From: Euborellia annulipes
Taxonomy: Eukaryota > Arthropoda > Insecta > Dermaptera > Anisolabididae
Assembly (NCBI GenBank): GCA_023213315.1
Contig: JAKCPI010004290.1
Coordinates: 78,097 to 142,096 of the forward strand
Length of the DNA stretch: 64,000 bases
Direction of reading: 5' to 3'
The position numbers and the translations under genes are program-made. Below are positions 41,217 through 51,934 of the stretch, in pieces; positions within the stretch are counted from its first letter, which is position 1; every line of letters begins with the position of its first letter. A model generated the notes under the pieces. It made no database searches and was not told the DNA's origin. It saw nothing but the letters and a program-made list of their open reading frames with translations.

Positions 41217-41945
41217 ACCAAAAATTATAGATAAATCATTGTGAGATTTAATTATTTGAATTTTTAATTAATAAACCGCGCAATTCATTAACGAATTTTT
41301 ATGGGGCTTTTTTTAATATTCAATAATAATTTGGATAGAATTTTGCGGGAATGATTTTATTTATCTCAGCACTTATTTAAAGGCTTAAGAATTCAATTCT
41401 TTTTCAGTGGATCTACACTTAACAAAATTAACTAAAATTATATTAATATTAATCTTCTTTAGCTCTAATCATATCGGAGAATTAAAATTTAATATAAACC
41501 AAAAATTATAGAAAATTAATTGTGTGATTTAATTATTTTAATTTTTAATTAAACTGTGAAATTTATTAATGAATTTTTATGGGGCTTTTTATATAATAAA
41601 TGGCTTTTTTTTCTCAGCAGTTATAGGCTTATAATGATTTACAATTAAATAATATTTCAGAAACTTTGCCTTTTTTCTTCTTCAGGGGATCTATTAATAT
41701 TTTCTTAATAAATAAATAACAAAAGTGCTTTTATACTTATTGGGTATTGGCTTTGATTTTTAAGACAAACAAGCTAATGACATTTCGCAATTGTATTCAT
41801 TTTCTTGAATTCTAATCATATCGGAGAATTAAAATTTAATATATACCAAAAATTATAGAAAAATAATTGTGAGATTTAATTTTTTTACTATTAAATTGAA
41901 TTTTATAAACTGTGAAATTCATTAACGAATTTTTATGGGGGCTTT
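41217..41945 (-). repeat. Rep-B, three direct copies
   Basis: 'accaaaaattatagaaaaat' plus 'attgtgagatttaatt', 'gtgaaattcattaacgaatt' and 'tttatggggctttt' recur at about 41217, 41498 and 41846. Upstream 'agctctaatcatatcggaga' is also repeated. Same orientation, so tandem and not inverted. Confidence 0.7.
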
Positions 41946-42545
41946 TCGTAAGGAATTAAATCCAAATATTTCAGAAACTTAACTTTCATCATCTTAACCC
42001 TTAAATTGATTTTTTAAATCGCAGCAACGAACGGTTAAGAGAAAGTATCCATCCGGACTAATATTTTGTTAACCTTGTTCTTCTTAACGTCTGTGGGAAC
42101 CAGGTTGAAGGGTTGCGAGCAAGGCACGGACAGGTAAAGGGTTTTCCTACCTGTCTGCGGAGAAGAAGGAGGAGGAGGATAAAAAAAAAAATATTTGTTT
42201 GAACACGGATCTAGTCTATGATATTGTTAATTGAAGGGAAAAAAAAACCTCGGTCGGTCGGATCTAGGCCATCTTCCCATTGTCTGCATGAATGCAAGTC
42301 GAGTGGTCTGTTGACAGAACGAAGAGAAAAAAAAATAACCGAGGGGGGGATATATCAGACAATACAGAGCACAATCAGCCCTCTTCTCCGGGGGGGGGGA
42401 TCAGAAACATAATCCAGAAACGTTTTGCTTTTAAAAAAAAAAAAGAAGAAAACTTTCCCCTTGACTTCTGTGGGTTTGAGACTTCATAAAATTTTAGTTT
42501 TAAATATACTGTTCTACCAGGTAAATCAATGTACACAATTGGAAA
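41946..42545. other. Mostly unique, no supported gene
   Basis: 42090-42185 and 42240-42400 are moderately GC-rich ('gggttgcgagcaaggcacgg', 'gatctaggccatcttcccat', G8 and G9 runs). Short frames lack features. No repeat family recognised. Confidence 0.4.
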
Positions 42546-43064
42546 AAATCTGGTGTGACTGTCGCACAGCACACAACTTTCTCTTACCTTCGGAAATTAA
42601 AAGTTGTGTCGTGTGCTTCTTGTCACATCAGATTTTTTTTGTGTCGAGATATATTTAATTTCCGCCGATATATTAATTCAAGATGTAAAATTTTTAAACA
42701 TTTGAAAATATTTATATTTTGTTACCATCGCAACCTTTTCTTGAAGTACAAGAGTAAAGTGATCTTCAGAATATTTCAATGTCAAAATGAGAATATACAT
42801 TTGAAAGAGCATCTAAAAAATAATTGATATTTGAATTTTAATCAAAATCCTTAGAAGCGAATTTTGAGAAAATCGAAAAAAACTGAAAAAGTACATCAGT
42901 AAAGTACTAGTACTCTTTGGTCGATTTTGTTTAAAAGTTTATTTTCCCTCTCCAGGGAGGGTGTCTAGCTTAAATATAAAATTTCAACCTTCTAGCTCAA
43001 TTCCTTCATGCTTAAAATTGAACACAGGCATTAACATATACATATAGGTAAGAGAAAGTAAAAA
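42546..43064 (+). repeat. Complete Rep-A copy, about 520 bp
   Basis: Hairpin 'aatctggtgtgactgtcgca...cttgtcacatcagatttttt', 'tttccgccgatatattaatt', X-box with one change GTTACCATCGCAAC (42721-42734), 'gaaagagcatctaaaaaata', 'aagtacatcagtaaagtactag' (42890), 'ccttcatgcttaaaattgaa', end 'ataggtaagagaaagta' (43047-43063). Confidence 0.85.
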
Positions 43065-43834
43065 GGTTTCTCCACTTCTAAAAATTATCAGACAGATAGA
43101 AAATCATCGATATAGTAAACAAGAACACGCTTAACCTTCAAGTTTAAAAAAAAATGAGTTTTTAATAATTAGCTATCTGAGGTATATGAAAGTTTTTTAT
43201 ATTAACTTAAAGGCATCAGAGATAATTAATTTTCTTTACTTCTGTAAAATTTTCTACACAAAATTCCCATAAAAATTCGTCAAGTTTCTCCGAAGTTTAT
43301 ATGAGAATTAAAAATTTAAATAAAATAAAATCTCACAAATAGTATTTAATAATTACTTAGATATATATAATTTTTTTTTTCAATTTGTCATTGGAGAGTA
43401 TTAATATTCGTCGTAATTTGAGTATATAAATGGTTATGGGGTTAAACCTTATACCCGATTTAACTAGTTAACTACCGATCCTGGTTCTTATTTAATCATA
43501 TTGTTCGCTTATCTAATGACAATTTAAAAAAAAAATGATATCCAAGTAATTAATGAATAATAATTGTTAGATTTTAATTATTAATATTTTAAATTCTCAT
43601 GTAAACATCGGAATTACTTGACGGATTTTTATGGGTTTTTTTAAGGTGTAGAAAATTTTATAAAATTATAATTAAAATTAATAAATTTTATAAAATTAGA
43701 AATTATAATAATCGAGAAATATAAAAATAAAAAAATGGCTCAAATATAATATACTAAAAGTAACAAAGATTTTAAATAAATTCCACCAGTTTTTTTTTTT
43801 TTTTAATTTTAATTACATTCTCATCAATTATAAA
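43065..43834. repeat. Rep-B inverted pair in AT-rich DNA
   Basis: Plus core 43267-43300 ('cccataaaaattcgtcaagt') and inverted core 43612-43640 ('attacttgacggatttttatggg'), about 350 bp apart, with 'taaatctcacaaat'/'aattgttagattttaatt' inside. No gene. Confidence 0.6.
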
Positions 43835-43935
43835 TAAATAAATAACACTAGGTTAAGTTTCAAAAAGTCTTTATTTTTAGCTATAATAAAAAACACCTTT
43901 TGAAACTTAACCTAGTGTTATCTTATCTTATACTA
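43835..43935. repeat. Palindromic element, 'taacctagtgtta' family
   Basis: 'aaataaataacactaggttaagtttcaaaaagt' faces 'caccttttgaaacttaacctagtgttat' with a short loop 'ctttatttttagctataataaa'. A minimal copy of 14225-14370, lacking the core motif. Confidence 0.7.
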
Positions 43936-44009
43936 TTAAATGAGCAATGTACGTTTGTCAGCACATCAATTCTCGAAAACGGCTCTAACGATTTTTTTTC
44001 AAATTTTAA

Positions 44010-44470
44010 ACATATACTATTAACTTAAATGAAATTGTGTTAGGTCTTGACTTTGGGAAAATTACTGATGTACTTTTTTAGTTTTTTCCACTTTTCTCTT
44101 AAAGGATTTCTTTAAAATTTTAAATATTTACTATTTGTAGTCAGTAGCGTCATTTCAACTTTTTCTTAGGGGGGGGTGAAAACTTTTTTTTTTTCTTAAA
44201 ATTTATTTACAAATAGGTACTCTAGTTTGGCCAAAATATATCTAATTTAATTAATTGTTTAATTTTGTAAAGTTTATATACTCTTAGATATATTGCAATA
44301 TTTTGAAATATTTTATTTAGAATAAAAGAAAATTAAAAAAAAAAATCAGAGCCTTTGGGGGGCACCCCGCCCCCAAATGACGCCATAGTATACAAAATAA
44401 ACTACGATTGATCTCTTCTTTGGGAAATCTCGAGTACTAGTACCTTATAAATGTACTTTTTTTAGATTTT
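44010..44470 (-). repeat. Rep-A tandem-unit relic, interrupted
   Basis: 'attactgatgtacttttttagttttttcc' (44057) and 'gagtactagtaccttataaatgtacttttttt' (44430) are inverted versions of the 144-bp unit at 3853-4760. Between them 44157-44393 is an insertion whose ends ('gtagcgtcatttcaac' and 'caaatgacgccatag') are roughly inverted. A second array like that at 3.9 kb seems to have existed here. Confidence 0.55.
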
Positions 44471-44574
44471 TTCAATTTTATCAAAAGAAAAAACCACCGA
44501 CCTCCACCTCGGTCCTCCAGGATCATTATCTATATTTATATGAGAATTTATAAAAAAATTGAGAATATTTCAAC

Positions 44575-44823
44575 TAGGGTCCGACCGAAACAAGATTTTC
44601 AACCGAAACCGAAACTTGTATTTCCTATAACAAATTATTATTATTTTACCTTTTTTTTTTTTTGAAATTTTTTCCGCACCTTTTCCGCTTTTGCAAATCA
44701 TTTGACCTTTTTTTTTTGCATGCGACTCAGGTTTCGGCTACTTTTTGGCCGAAACCAAAACTACGGTCGAAACCAGGATTTTTGGCCGAAACTGGCCGAA
44801 ACCGAATATTCGGTCGGTTCCTA
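44575..44823. mobile_element. hAT-type MITE, 249 bp, clean 8-bp TSD
   Basis: Ends TAGGGTCCGACCGAAAC (44575) and CGGTCGGTTCCTA (44823). Exact duplications ATTTCAAC at 44567-44574 and 44824-44831. Body rich in 'ggccgaaac'; same family as 8723-8989 in inverse orientation ('gcatgcgactcaggtttcgg' against 'atgagactcgcatgc'). Confidence 0.85.
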
Positions 44824-44994
44824 ATTTCAACCTGTGCCAACATACGAGTAGGCCTATCGTTAAAAGTTGCCGAAATGACTGTATGAATGAGAAAAAAGTG
44901 CGATGTTTAAAAAAAAAAAAATCTACGGTAGTGCTATTGAATTCTATTTTTTTTTTTTTTTTATTTGCTCGAATTAAATTATCGTTAAAGCGCG

Positions 44995-45138
44995 GCAAAA
45001 GCTCGGGATTGGTGATCCCGAGAGCAATCAGCGTGTGGAACGTCCCCCCTGTAGCAATCAGTATAATGTAAATATGAAATTTGTATAAAAAAAAAGTCAT
45101 ACCCTAAAAGGCCTCAGTAACCGAAAAAGCTTAAAAAA
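44995..45138 (+). mobile_element. SINE-2 copy
   Basis: 'gctcgggattggtgatcccg', 'gagcaatcagcgtgtggaac', 'gtcccccctgtagcaatcag', 'tcataccctaaaaggcctca', 'gtaaccgaaaaagctt' and an A-run. The 5' part of the body is better preserved than at 39172. Confidence 0.7.
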
Positions 45139-46330
45139 AAATAAATTATCACCATTATGACCAAGAGAGATAATAAATTGACAATGGCTTGGGTAAATGT
45201 TTTATATAATATTATGTAATGGTAAAAAGAATTTGTGATCAAAGTTTAAATTTGTCTATTATATTTTAGTCCTGATGATACATGACCGAAACGTTGGTAT
45301 ATTAAAAATAAAAATTGAAAAAAAAACGACTATCTGCGTTACTCAATTGGGATTTCCTGAACCTTAAATAAATAAATTTTGTATTTATTTCTAAACTTTT
45401 GCTTTCATCCACTCTGGACAATAAGATAGATTGATCCAAGCTAAAATACAAAACTTTTCTCCATGAATAAAAAAAAAAAAATTTTCCAAGTGGGACGGCA
45501 AAAAAAAATAAAGAGAAATATAAATAAAATTCAAAGTTGGTATTATAGTGAAGAGAAAAGAAAGAGAGAGAGAGAAGGAGCCGAATGGCAGTCAAACCTG
45601 ATTACATTTCTGTAACCGTAGAGAGAAGAGAGAGAGAGAGAGTGAAGGTTATAAAAATTCTTATATAAAGTTTATTAAATATAACACAATATCAAGTGAA
45701 ATTCCCTTTTCGATATTGTGTATGCCCCTTCGTCCCTTTCTCTCTCTCCCTTTTTTTTCACATATGACGCCCCGCGATTTGAATATCAGAATGAAAAAAG
45801 AGAGAGAATGAAATGGAATAAGAGAGAGAGAGAGAGAGAGAGGGGAATTCTCTTTTGGAATATGTCAAGACCAAAGGATCAAAACTCAAATCAACTGGAA
45901 CGAGTTTAATATTTTAAAGATATAGGACTTTTATTTATTCACCATTTATACTCAATATTCCAAAAAAAAAAAGAGAAAAAGACATTCTTATATATTTAAA
46001 AAAAAAAAGTTATTTTACATATAAAAAATACAATAAAAAATCTTTAATAAAATAAGAATATGGCTGATTTTATAGAGGTATGAAATGAAAGAATATATTT
46101 ATATATGGTGAAGCTACTTTCTTCTTTGAATTTAAATTTTCCTCTTATTCAAAAGAGAGAGAAGAAAAAATATAATAAAAAGGCTAAAAAATAAAAAAAA
46201 AATGAATATTATTATTATACTATAATTTTTTTGATGTCATACAAATAAGATTGGTACCCCTGGCGAGAAAGGTATCATAACATAGTTTTAATACTATAAA
46301 GTATTGAATGGCATTGTAAAATTTTTTTAA
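45139..46330. other. No gene; GA repeats, one hammerhead-like scrap
   Basis: 45272-45298 'cctgatgatacatgaccgaaacgttgg' keeps CTGATGA and CCGAAACGTT but has lost helix II. (GA)n at 45560-45576, 45621-45641 and 45819-45842. The frames of 60-100 residues here are microsatellite or poly-A products. Confidence 0.5.
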
Positions 46331-46853
46331 AAATTAAAAAAACCCATAAAAATCCGTTATGTAGTTTCAGAGTTAATGATATAAATTTATCACACAATTT
46401 ATTATTCTATAATTTTTATTTAAATCAATTATGATTAGGCCTAATTATAAAATAAAATAATAATTGTGTGATTTAATTTAATTTAATTTAATTTTTTTTT
46501 TTTTTTTTTAATTTTATAACCATAAAATTACTTGACGGATTTTTATGGGATTTTTTTTTTCAAAGGTTAGGTTTTATTATAGAAAAAAATTTTCGTTTTT
46601 TAAATGAATTTTTCAACCTAACACCATGCAGCAAAAATTATCTATATATTGAAAAAAAAAAAAATAAAAATATTTTTGATTGTTACAATCCATGAATGAT
46701 CGATTAAAGTGATTTAGAGATCTATTTTTTTCCAAATGGACTTTTTATTTATTTATTTATTTAAAATAAGAATATGGCTGATTTTATAGAGGTAACCCTG
46801 GCAAGAAAATCGAGGTATCATCACATTGTTATAATAGGCCTACTATGGACAGG
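46331..46853. repeat. Rep-B inverted pair
   Basis: Plus core 46340-46372 ('cccataaaaatccgttatgt') and inverted core 46524-46550 ('aattacttgacggatttttatggg'). 'aagaatatggctgattttatagaggta' occurs at 46049 and again at 46765, a direct repeat about 716 bp apart, suggesting segmental duplication. Confidence 0.6.
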
Positions 46854-46956
46854 GGCGTCGGAACGAATTTGAATCAGAGGAGGGCAAAAAATTTTTTTTT
46901 AGAAAATTCAAATAACAACTCTCAAGTTCCAGCGCCTATGACAATGGAGTATTGGA
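46854..46956. mobile_element. Short CAGGGGCG MITE, about 100 bp, hAT-like
   Basis: Left CAGGGGCGTCGGAAC (46854), right inverse CATAGGCGCTGGAAC (ending about 46956). Flanks ACTATGGA and ACAATGGA are a 7/8 duplication. No coding. Confidence 0.6.
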
Positions 46957-47097
46957 TAGCATTTAAGAATTTAGTTTAATGGAATAAAAAAAAAAAAAAA
47001 CACTCATAAAAATCCGTTAAGTAGTTTCAGAGTTAATGATACAACTTAAAAAAAAAAAAAAATTATTATTAAATTAAATTAATTATTAATAAATTTA
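46957..47097. repeat. Rep-B core after an A-run
   Basis: 'cataaaaatccgttaagtag' and 'tttcagagttaatgatacaa' at 47006-47045, directly repeating 46340-46385. Remainder A/T-only. Confidence 0.6.
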
Positions 47098-47292
47098 AAA
47101 TAAAAGATAAATCCTTATTTATTTCGCACTTTTTATTTCCAAATATACAAAATTTCTTTGGGATGACGTTTTCCAACCTTAAATTTCTTGGCTGAAGATG
47201 GCTGTGTGATGCGGCCGAAATATCCCAAAGAAATTTTGTATATTTGGAAATAAAAAGTGCGAAATAAATAAGGATTTATCTTTTATTTTATA
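47098..47292 (+). mobile_element. Hairpin element with about 68-bp perfect arms
   Basis: Left arm (about 47098-47164) 'aaaataaaagataaatcctt...tacaaaatttctttgggat' is the exact inverse of the right arm (about 47222-47290). The 57-bp centre has 'gacgttttccaaccttaaat' and the hammerhead-like motif. Perfect identity over 68 bp means a recent inverted duplication or ongoing correction; all other palindromes of this kind are more eroded. Confidence 0.8.
47181..47236 (+). ncRNA. Candidate type I hammerhead ribozyme with long helix I
   Basis: Helix I AAATTTCTTGG (47181-47191) pairs with CCAAAGAAATTT (47225-47236), eleven pairs with one bulged A. Core CTGAAGA 47192-47198, extra T 47199, helix II GGCT (47200-47203)/GGCC (47213-47216), GAAA 47217-47220, then TATC with predicted cleavage after C47224 (AUC); helix III would be the palindrome AUAU. 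The right strand of helix I is also part of the outer hairpin, so the two folds compete. Confidence 0.55.
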
Positions 47293-47334
47293 TTTATTAA
47301 TAATTATTTTTCGCCAAAAAATTCTTTTGAAGTT

Positions 47335-48262
47335 TTAAATTAATTATTCTATTTAAATTAACAAAAATATAAAATTTGATATAATATAATTATTATTACA
47401 GAATAATAATTGTGTGATTTAATCTAATTAAATTTTTTTTTTATTTTATAACTTAGAATCTACTTGACGGATTTTTATGGGTTTTTTTTTTCAAAGGTTA
47501 GATTTTATTCAAAAAAAAATCTCATTTTTCAAATGAATTTTTCGAACTAACAGCATCCAAAAAAAAATCTAATTGACTACCAGGGATAAACATATTCGAA
47601 ATAATTTTTTTATAGGTTTAAATAAAAAGAAAAAAATTGGTAGGATTTTTTTATATGATAGAATCTACATTCTGAAGTTTAGAATATAGACACTTTGTAA
47701 TTGTCTCTATATTTATACCTGAAGAAGCCCATAGATTGGTCGAAACGTTGGAAAAAAATAAACCAAAGTTTACTCCAAAACATACTATGCAAGTTTTAAT
47801 TTTTCAATTTTTTTTTTTTTTTTTTTTTGAGACCCATAAAAAACTAAAATATATAAATTTGATTAACGCCCATTATAGTAATAATAATAATGTGAAATAT
47901 AAAAATTATTTTTCACTTTAAAAAAAAAAAATTCATTTGTAAAAAATAAGATCTCTAAATTCCTTTAATCGATCATTTATTGATTATATCCAACAAAAAA
48001 ATGTATTATAATATAAAGAATTTTTCCCGCATGGTTTAGTTTGAAAAATTCATTTGAAAAATGATAATTTTTTTTTATAATAAAATCTAACCTTTGAAAA
48101 AAAAAACCCATAAAAATCCGTCAAGTAGATTTTGAGTTATAAAATTAAAAAAAAAAAAAAAAAATTTAATTAGATTAAATCACACAATTATTATTCTGTA
48201 ATAATAATTATATTATATCAAATTTTATATTTTTGTTAAATTAAATAGAATAATTAATTTAA
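47335..48262. mobile_element. Fold-back element with about 220-bp arms (Rep-B type)
   Basis: Left arm 47335-47560 and right arm 48040-48262 are inverted copies: 'tttgatataatataattattattacag', 'aattgtgtgatttaatc', 'atctacttgacggatttttatggg', 'caaaggttagattttatt', 'atttttcaaatgaatttttc'. The centre (47561-48039) holds 'cctgaagaagcccatagattggtcgaaacgttgg' (47719-47752), a decayed hammerhead-like unit. Shows that Rep-B cores are subterminal parts of fold-back transposons. Confidence 0.7.
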
Positions 48263-49991
48263 TTTAATAATAATTTTTTTTTTTTATTCCTATCATTAAC
48301 TGTGAAACAACTACTAAACTTGCTCTAAAAATAGATTCTAATCTAATATCAGCCGATTGATAAATTTAAAAATAAAATTTAATAAATTTCTTTAATTATA
48401 GAATAATAATTGTGAGATTTAAGATCAAATCTCTAATTTGAAACAAGTTAACGAATTTTTATGGGCTTTTATTTTCATAATAGCTTGTTATATTTATCCC
48501 CTCTCTAAAAAAAAGAACGTCAATTTATTTAATAAATTTTAAATGTATTTTGAAAAGAGTTCGTTAAATAAATTAATTTTTATTATTTTTTATTTTTTTT
48601 GGATCGATATTGATTTGGTTAGAGAGAGGTGAATATATAATAATAATAATAATAACAAAGTGCATCGTTTGAGAATGAAGGCCATTGGATGTCAATCAAA
48701 ATCGAATACAAATATATTCCCTTTCTCTTTTACTCCAACTTCCCTTTCTTTCTTTTTTTTTTTTGGGGGGGGGGGGTTGCTTTATTCATTTGAATATTAC
48801 ATTTTTAATATTCAAATCTCGAATGGTTATTGTGACAATCGCCTTGGGACCTTCTCAACCCTTAAGGTAACCCTCTTATTTAAGAACCCTTTTTATCCCT
48901 GTCCGTTTTTTCTTTTTTTTTTTTTTCTATCAATATATAATAATGAAATTATATTCAAAAAGAAAATATAAAAAAAATAAAATTCATTCATGTATGATAA
49001 ATAATACTTTCACTGTGCATAATTAATGATGAAAATTGAATTAAATTAAGGATCGATAATTTTTTTTTTTTTTTTACCACGCATCTATTTCTTGTGTGTG
49101 TGTGTTTTCACTCTGCTCTGTTTGTTAAAGTTAATTCATTTAAAAGAAAAAAAAAAACGCCCATAAAAATTCGTCAAGTAATTTCAGAGTATATATTAAA
49201 ATTGTTAAATCTCACATTTATTATTTTACAATTAAATATATTTATTAAAATTTTATTTTTTGTCTTCTACAAGGAAATAAAATCTTGTAAATTTAATCGA
49301 AAGACCTTCAATTCATTCCGAAAATGCGTCAATTCAATGGGAAATCTTGTTAAAACAAAATTGAAAATGCTTCTTATAATTTTAAAAGTTATTCTTGTTA
49401 AAAAAAAATTCGACATTAATAATTTTAAAAGGATATTTTGTTAAAACCAAATTAACGGGAGCAAATATGATCGGCCTTATCCTCGGTCAATATTAGGTTT
49501 GGATATTCATTTTATTAACCAAATTTTATGCTCTACAATTTTTTATTGCACAAAATATGCTTAGTTTACGACATATAAGCGCAAAAACTGAAAAAAGTAC
49601 ACAAATTTTGAGGTTTTTTTTTTACTTTGTCCAATCCCTGTACGAATTAAACAAAAGCAAACTTTAAAAGCTAAAAATGGAAATTTAAGTCTTTTTCGGG
49701 GTCTAGAATCGTAATTCCAGCATTAGAAGAGAAACAAAAAAAAAAAACCTTTTTTTGTTGACCTGTGTAATTTTTTATTAATTAAATGATGTTTGTAATA
49801 GCTTAGAAATTTTTATATCATGTTTTTTTATTTATTTATTTTTTTTTTTATAGTGGGATAACCTTAGGACAACAACCAAGAATTAAAACAAAAATGTAAA
49901 TTGATTAGCGTGAAAACGATAAATTTCTGTAGGTTTTTCTTTTTTTTTTTTAAATTAAATTAATAAAATTTGATTTGATAAAACTTGATCA
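48263..49991. other. No gene; Rep-B halves and homopolymers
   Basis: Rep-B inverted half at 48400-48475 and plus half at 49160-49195 ('cccataaaaattcgtcaagt'). G-run 48764-48777 and T-runs 48750-48763, 48906-48926. 49440-49760 looks unique. The frames of 103 and 116 residues are poly-Phe/Lys and without features. Confidence 0.5.
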
Positions 49992-50394
49992 CGACCGTTC
50001 CTGATTAATAAAGTAATTACTTATAATGCTGCTGGACAAATTAAAAATATTAAGAAGTTAAGGGATGGATCTGTTCTTTTAGAAACCTTTAAGGATAAAC
50101 AGACGGAGTCTCTTTTAAAACTAAAACATTTAACAGGTGAAATCCCTGTAAATGTAATGCCCCATGCAAAATTAAATTCCTCAAAAGGCCTCATATACTG
50201 GATGTTCCAAAAGAAGAAATCCTTTTAGAACTTGGGAATCCGAATGTGGTAGATATACACAAAATAACTAGAAGGCCAGATTGTTACTACCCCACTTATA
50301 GTGCTTACCTTTGATACGCCAATCCTCCCAATGAAGATAAGTTCTGGGTTTCATATGCTCTCAGTTAAAAAATACTATGAAATGCCATGTCTTA
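49992..50394 (+). pseudogene. Non-LTR retrotransposon ORF1 (gag-like) fragment, broken
   Basis: Translation from 49992 gives RPFLINKVITYNAAGQIK, then IKKLRDGSVLLETF, KQTESLLKLKHLTGEIPV, MPHAKLNSSKG, the nucleic-acid-binding region of Jockey-type ORF1 proteins known from arthropods. At about 50200 the frame shifts (DVPKEEILLELGNPNVVDIH, ends at TGA 50312), and from about 50301 the original frame resumes with VLTFDTPILPMKI and EMPC, the start of the CCHC zinc knuckle. A stop lies just upstream (49986). The reading is interrupted by a MITE at 50395; after it 'ggacatactcagaatagatgc' reads GHTQNRC in another frame, the rest of the knuckle. No reverse transcriptase follows. Family assignment is from memory of motif pattern. 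Confidence 0.75.
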
Positions 50395-50782
50395 CACTGT
50401 AAAAAATTTTTTTGTAATTTTACAATTGTTTAGGAAGCATATTTCCTACACAAAAACCTACTAAATTTAGTAAATCTTTGCAAAACCATTTACAAATGTA
50501 TTGTAATTTTCGAAAGTCGTTTGAAAATTAGAATGAAAATGTATTGTAATTTTAGAATGACATTTGAAAATTAGAGTGTAAATGTGTGATAATTTTAGAA
50601 TTCCTAAACTGCTTTCGAAAAAAAAAATACAATTTTTAGTTTATTTTAATTTAGTAATTTTACAATATTTGTAAAATTACAATACAAACTCTATTTTTCG
50701 AAGAAAATTGTAATTTTACAAGGGAAATTTGTAAATTTAGTATTCCAAAACACACTAAAATTAAGATTTTTTTTTTACAGTG
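50395..50782. mobile_element. Tc1/mariner-type MITE, 388 bp, inside ORF1
   Basis: CACTGTAAAAAA (50395) and its inverse TTTTTTACAGTG (50782), TA on both sides (50393-50394, 50783-50784). The interior is an AT-rich iteration of 'attgtaattttagaat'-like words that is itself partly palindromic. Sits within the zinc-knuckle codons of the older ORF1, so it is the younger insertion. Confidence 0.8.
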
Positions 50783-50818
50783 TAGGACATACTCAGAATA
50801 GATGCTTGTTGGACGCTA
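50783..50818 (+). pseudogene. Continuation of the ORF1 relic (zinc knuckle tail)
   Basis: 'ggacatactcagaatagatgcttg' translates to GHTQNRCL, fitting the C-terminal half of a CCHC knuckle after the EMPC of the upstream part. Very short; supported only by position. Confidence 0.5.
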
Positions 50819-50829
50819 GCTGTAGTTAG

Positions 50830-50992
50830 GACCCGGGCGCCCGATTAGGAAAATGATTTTTTTTTTTAATTGAAATTTTTACTATAAATTTTATTTTTTA
50901 TTAGAATTTTAAGGTTGGAGCGCAAAGGGCCCGTGCCCCGGGGATATAGCTCCCCGTGCCCTCCTCTGTCTGCGGCCCTGGTCTTATTAAAA
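50830..50992. repeat. GC-rich hAT-like remnant
   Basis: 'acccgggcgcccgattagga' on the left and 'gggcccgtgccccggggata', 'tgtctgcggccctggtc' on the right. The CAGGGCCGC-like end (inverted) recalls 20308. No target duplication found. Confidence 0.4.
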
Positions 50993-51179
50993 TACTTGCT
51001 GCTAGTAGAAAATTCCATTTTACACAAACACTTTTGAATCCCAGAACATCAAACCATGCGATATAAAGTATTTTTGCGTATATTATTGTTCTCGTAAAGT
51101 ATAGAGTATAATTATAATAAAAATAACCTACAATACATGCAACCATATATTAATATAACCTTGTAATTTATTGATGCTG

Positions 51180-51312
51180 GGATTATAAATAAAACACAAT
51201 TTTATTTCAATCTGCTCGTCGACGTTTCGGGTGCTAATCGCCTTCCTCAGGACTGAGGTGTTTGAGGAAGGAGGCGATTAACACCCGAAATAAAATTATG
51301 TTTTATTTCTAA
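51180..51312 (-). mobile_element. Palindromic element with hammerhead-like core
   Basis: 'ataaataaaacacaatttta' and 'aataaaattatgttttattt' are the arms. Minus strand: CTGAGGA (51250-51244), A, GGCG...CCC, GAAA, CGTC, helix I only GTC/GAC (51253-51251 with 51220-51218). The right half repeats 'gaggcgattaacacccgaaa'. Confidence 0.55.
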
Positions 51313-51934
51313 TCCCGGCTGCCTACCCAGCATATACAGTATACAGCCAAAGAATATACATTTTAACCTTGTATTTTTTTAAATTTAAATTAAATACGTT
51401 ACAAAAACAAACAGCAACTAACCATAGAAGTAGACAATGAGGCACTTTCTTTAAAAAAAAAAAAAAAAAGAATAATTTTAAACAACATAGACAATTTCCG
51501 ATAGCTAACTAAAATTGAACTCGAGATTTGGATAGACAGACAGACAGACAGACAAGGAAGGAGAGAGAGAGATAGAGAGTCTCCTCCCTCCCTTTTCTAA
51601 TGCATAAGGGTTGAATATTCAAATAAGCTCCCCTTGTATGGGCGGGGAGCAATTCGGGTGGGAGGGCAGAAAAAAAAAAAAACTATCTATAGTCGGGGAA
51701 AATAAAAAAGGGACCCCCGTCAGTCATGACTAACGCAACGCAACGGTAAATAAAAAAATCTCACTCACAAGTCAAAAAAAAAAAAAAACAGCGATACTTG
51801 ATCAACTATTTTATAAATTTCTAATTAAATATTAAAGAAATATAAAAATCTGGTGGGTTAAACAGCACACAACAAACACCTGATTTTTTTTTTTTTTTTT
51901 GAAAAATAGTGAAACACTTTGTTTCTACTTAATA
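51313..51934. other. No gene; small Rep-A scrap
   Basis: (GACA)n at 51534-51555 and GA repeats to 51585. 51845-51890 'aaaaatctggtgggttaaac' with 'aacaaacacctgattttttt' is an eroded Rep-A hairpin. Otherwise unique or AT-rich. Confidence 0.45.

Noticed and set aside
40919..41221. 100-residue minus-strand frame
   Set aside because: It spans Rep-C and SINE-2 scraps that recur elsewhere in the window, so it is repeat-derived.
44157..44393. hAT MITE with target duplication
   Set aside because: Ends are roughly inverted ('gcgtcattt') but no acceptable 8-bp duplication could be read; kept only as an unnamed insertion.
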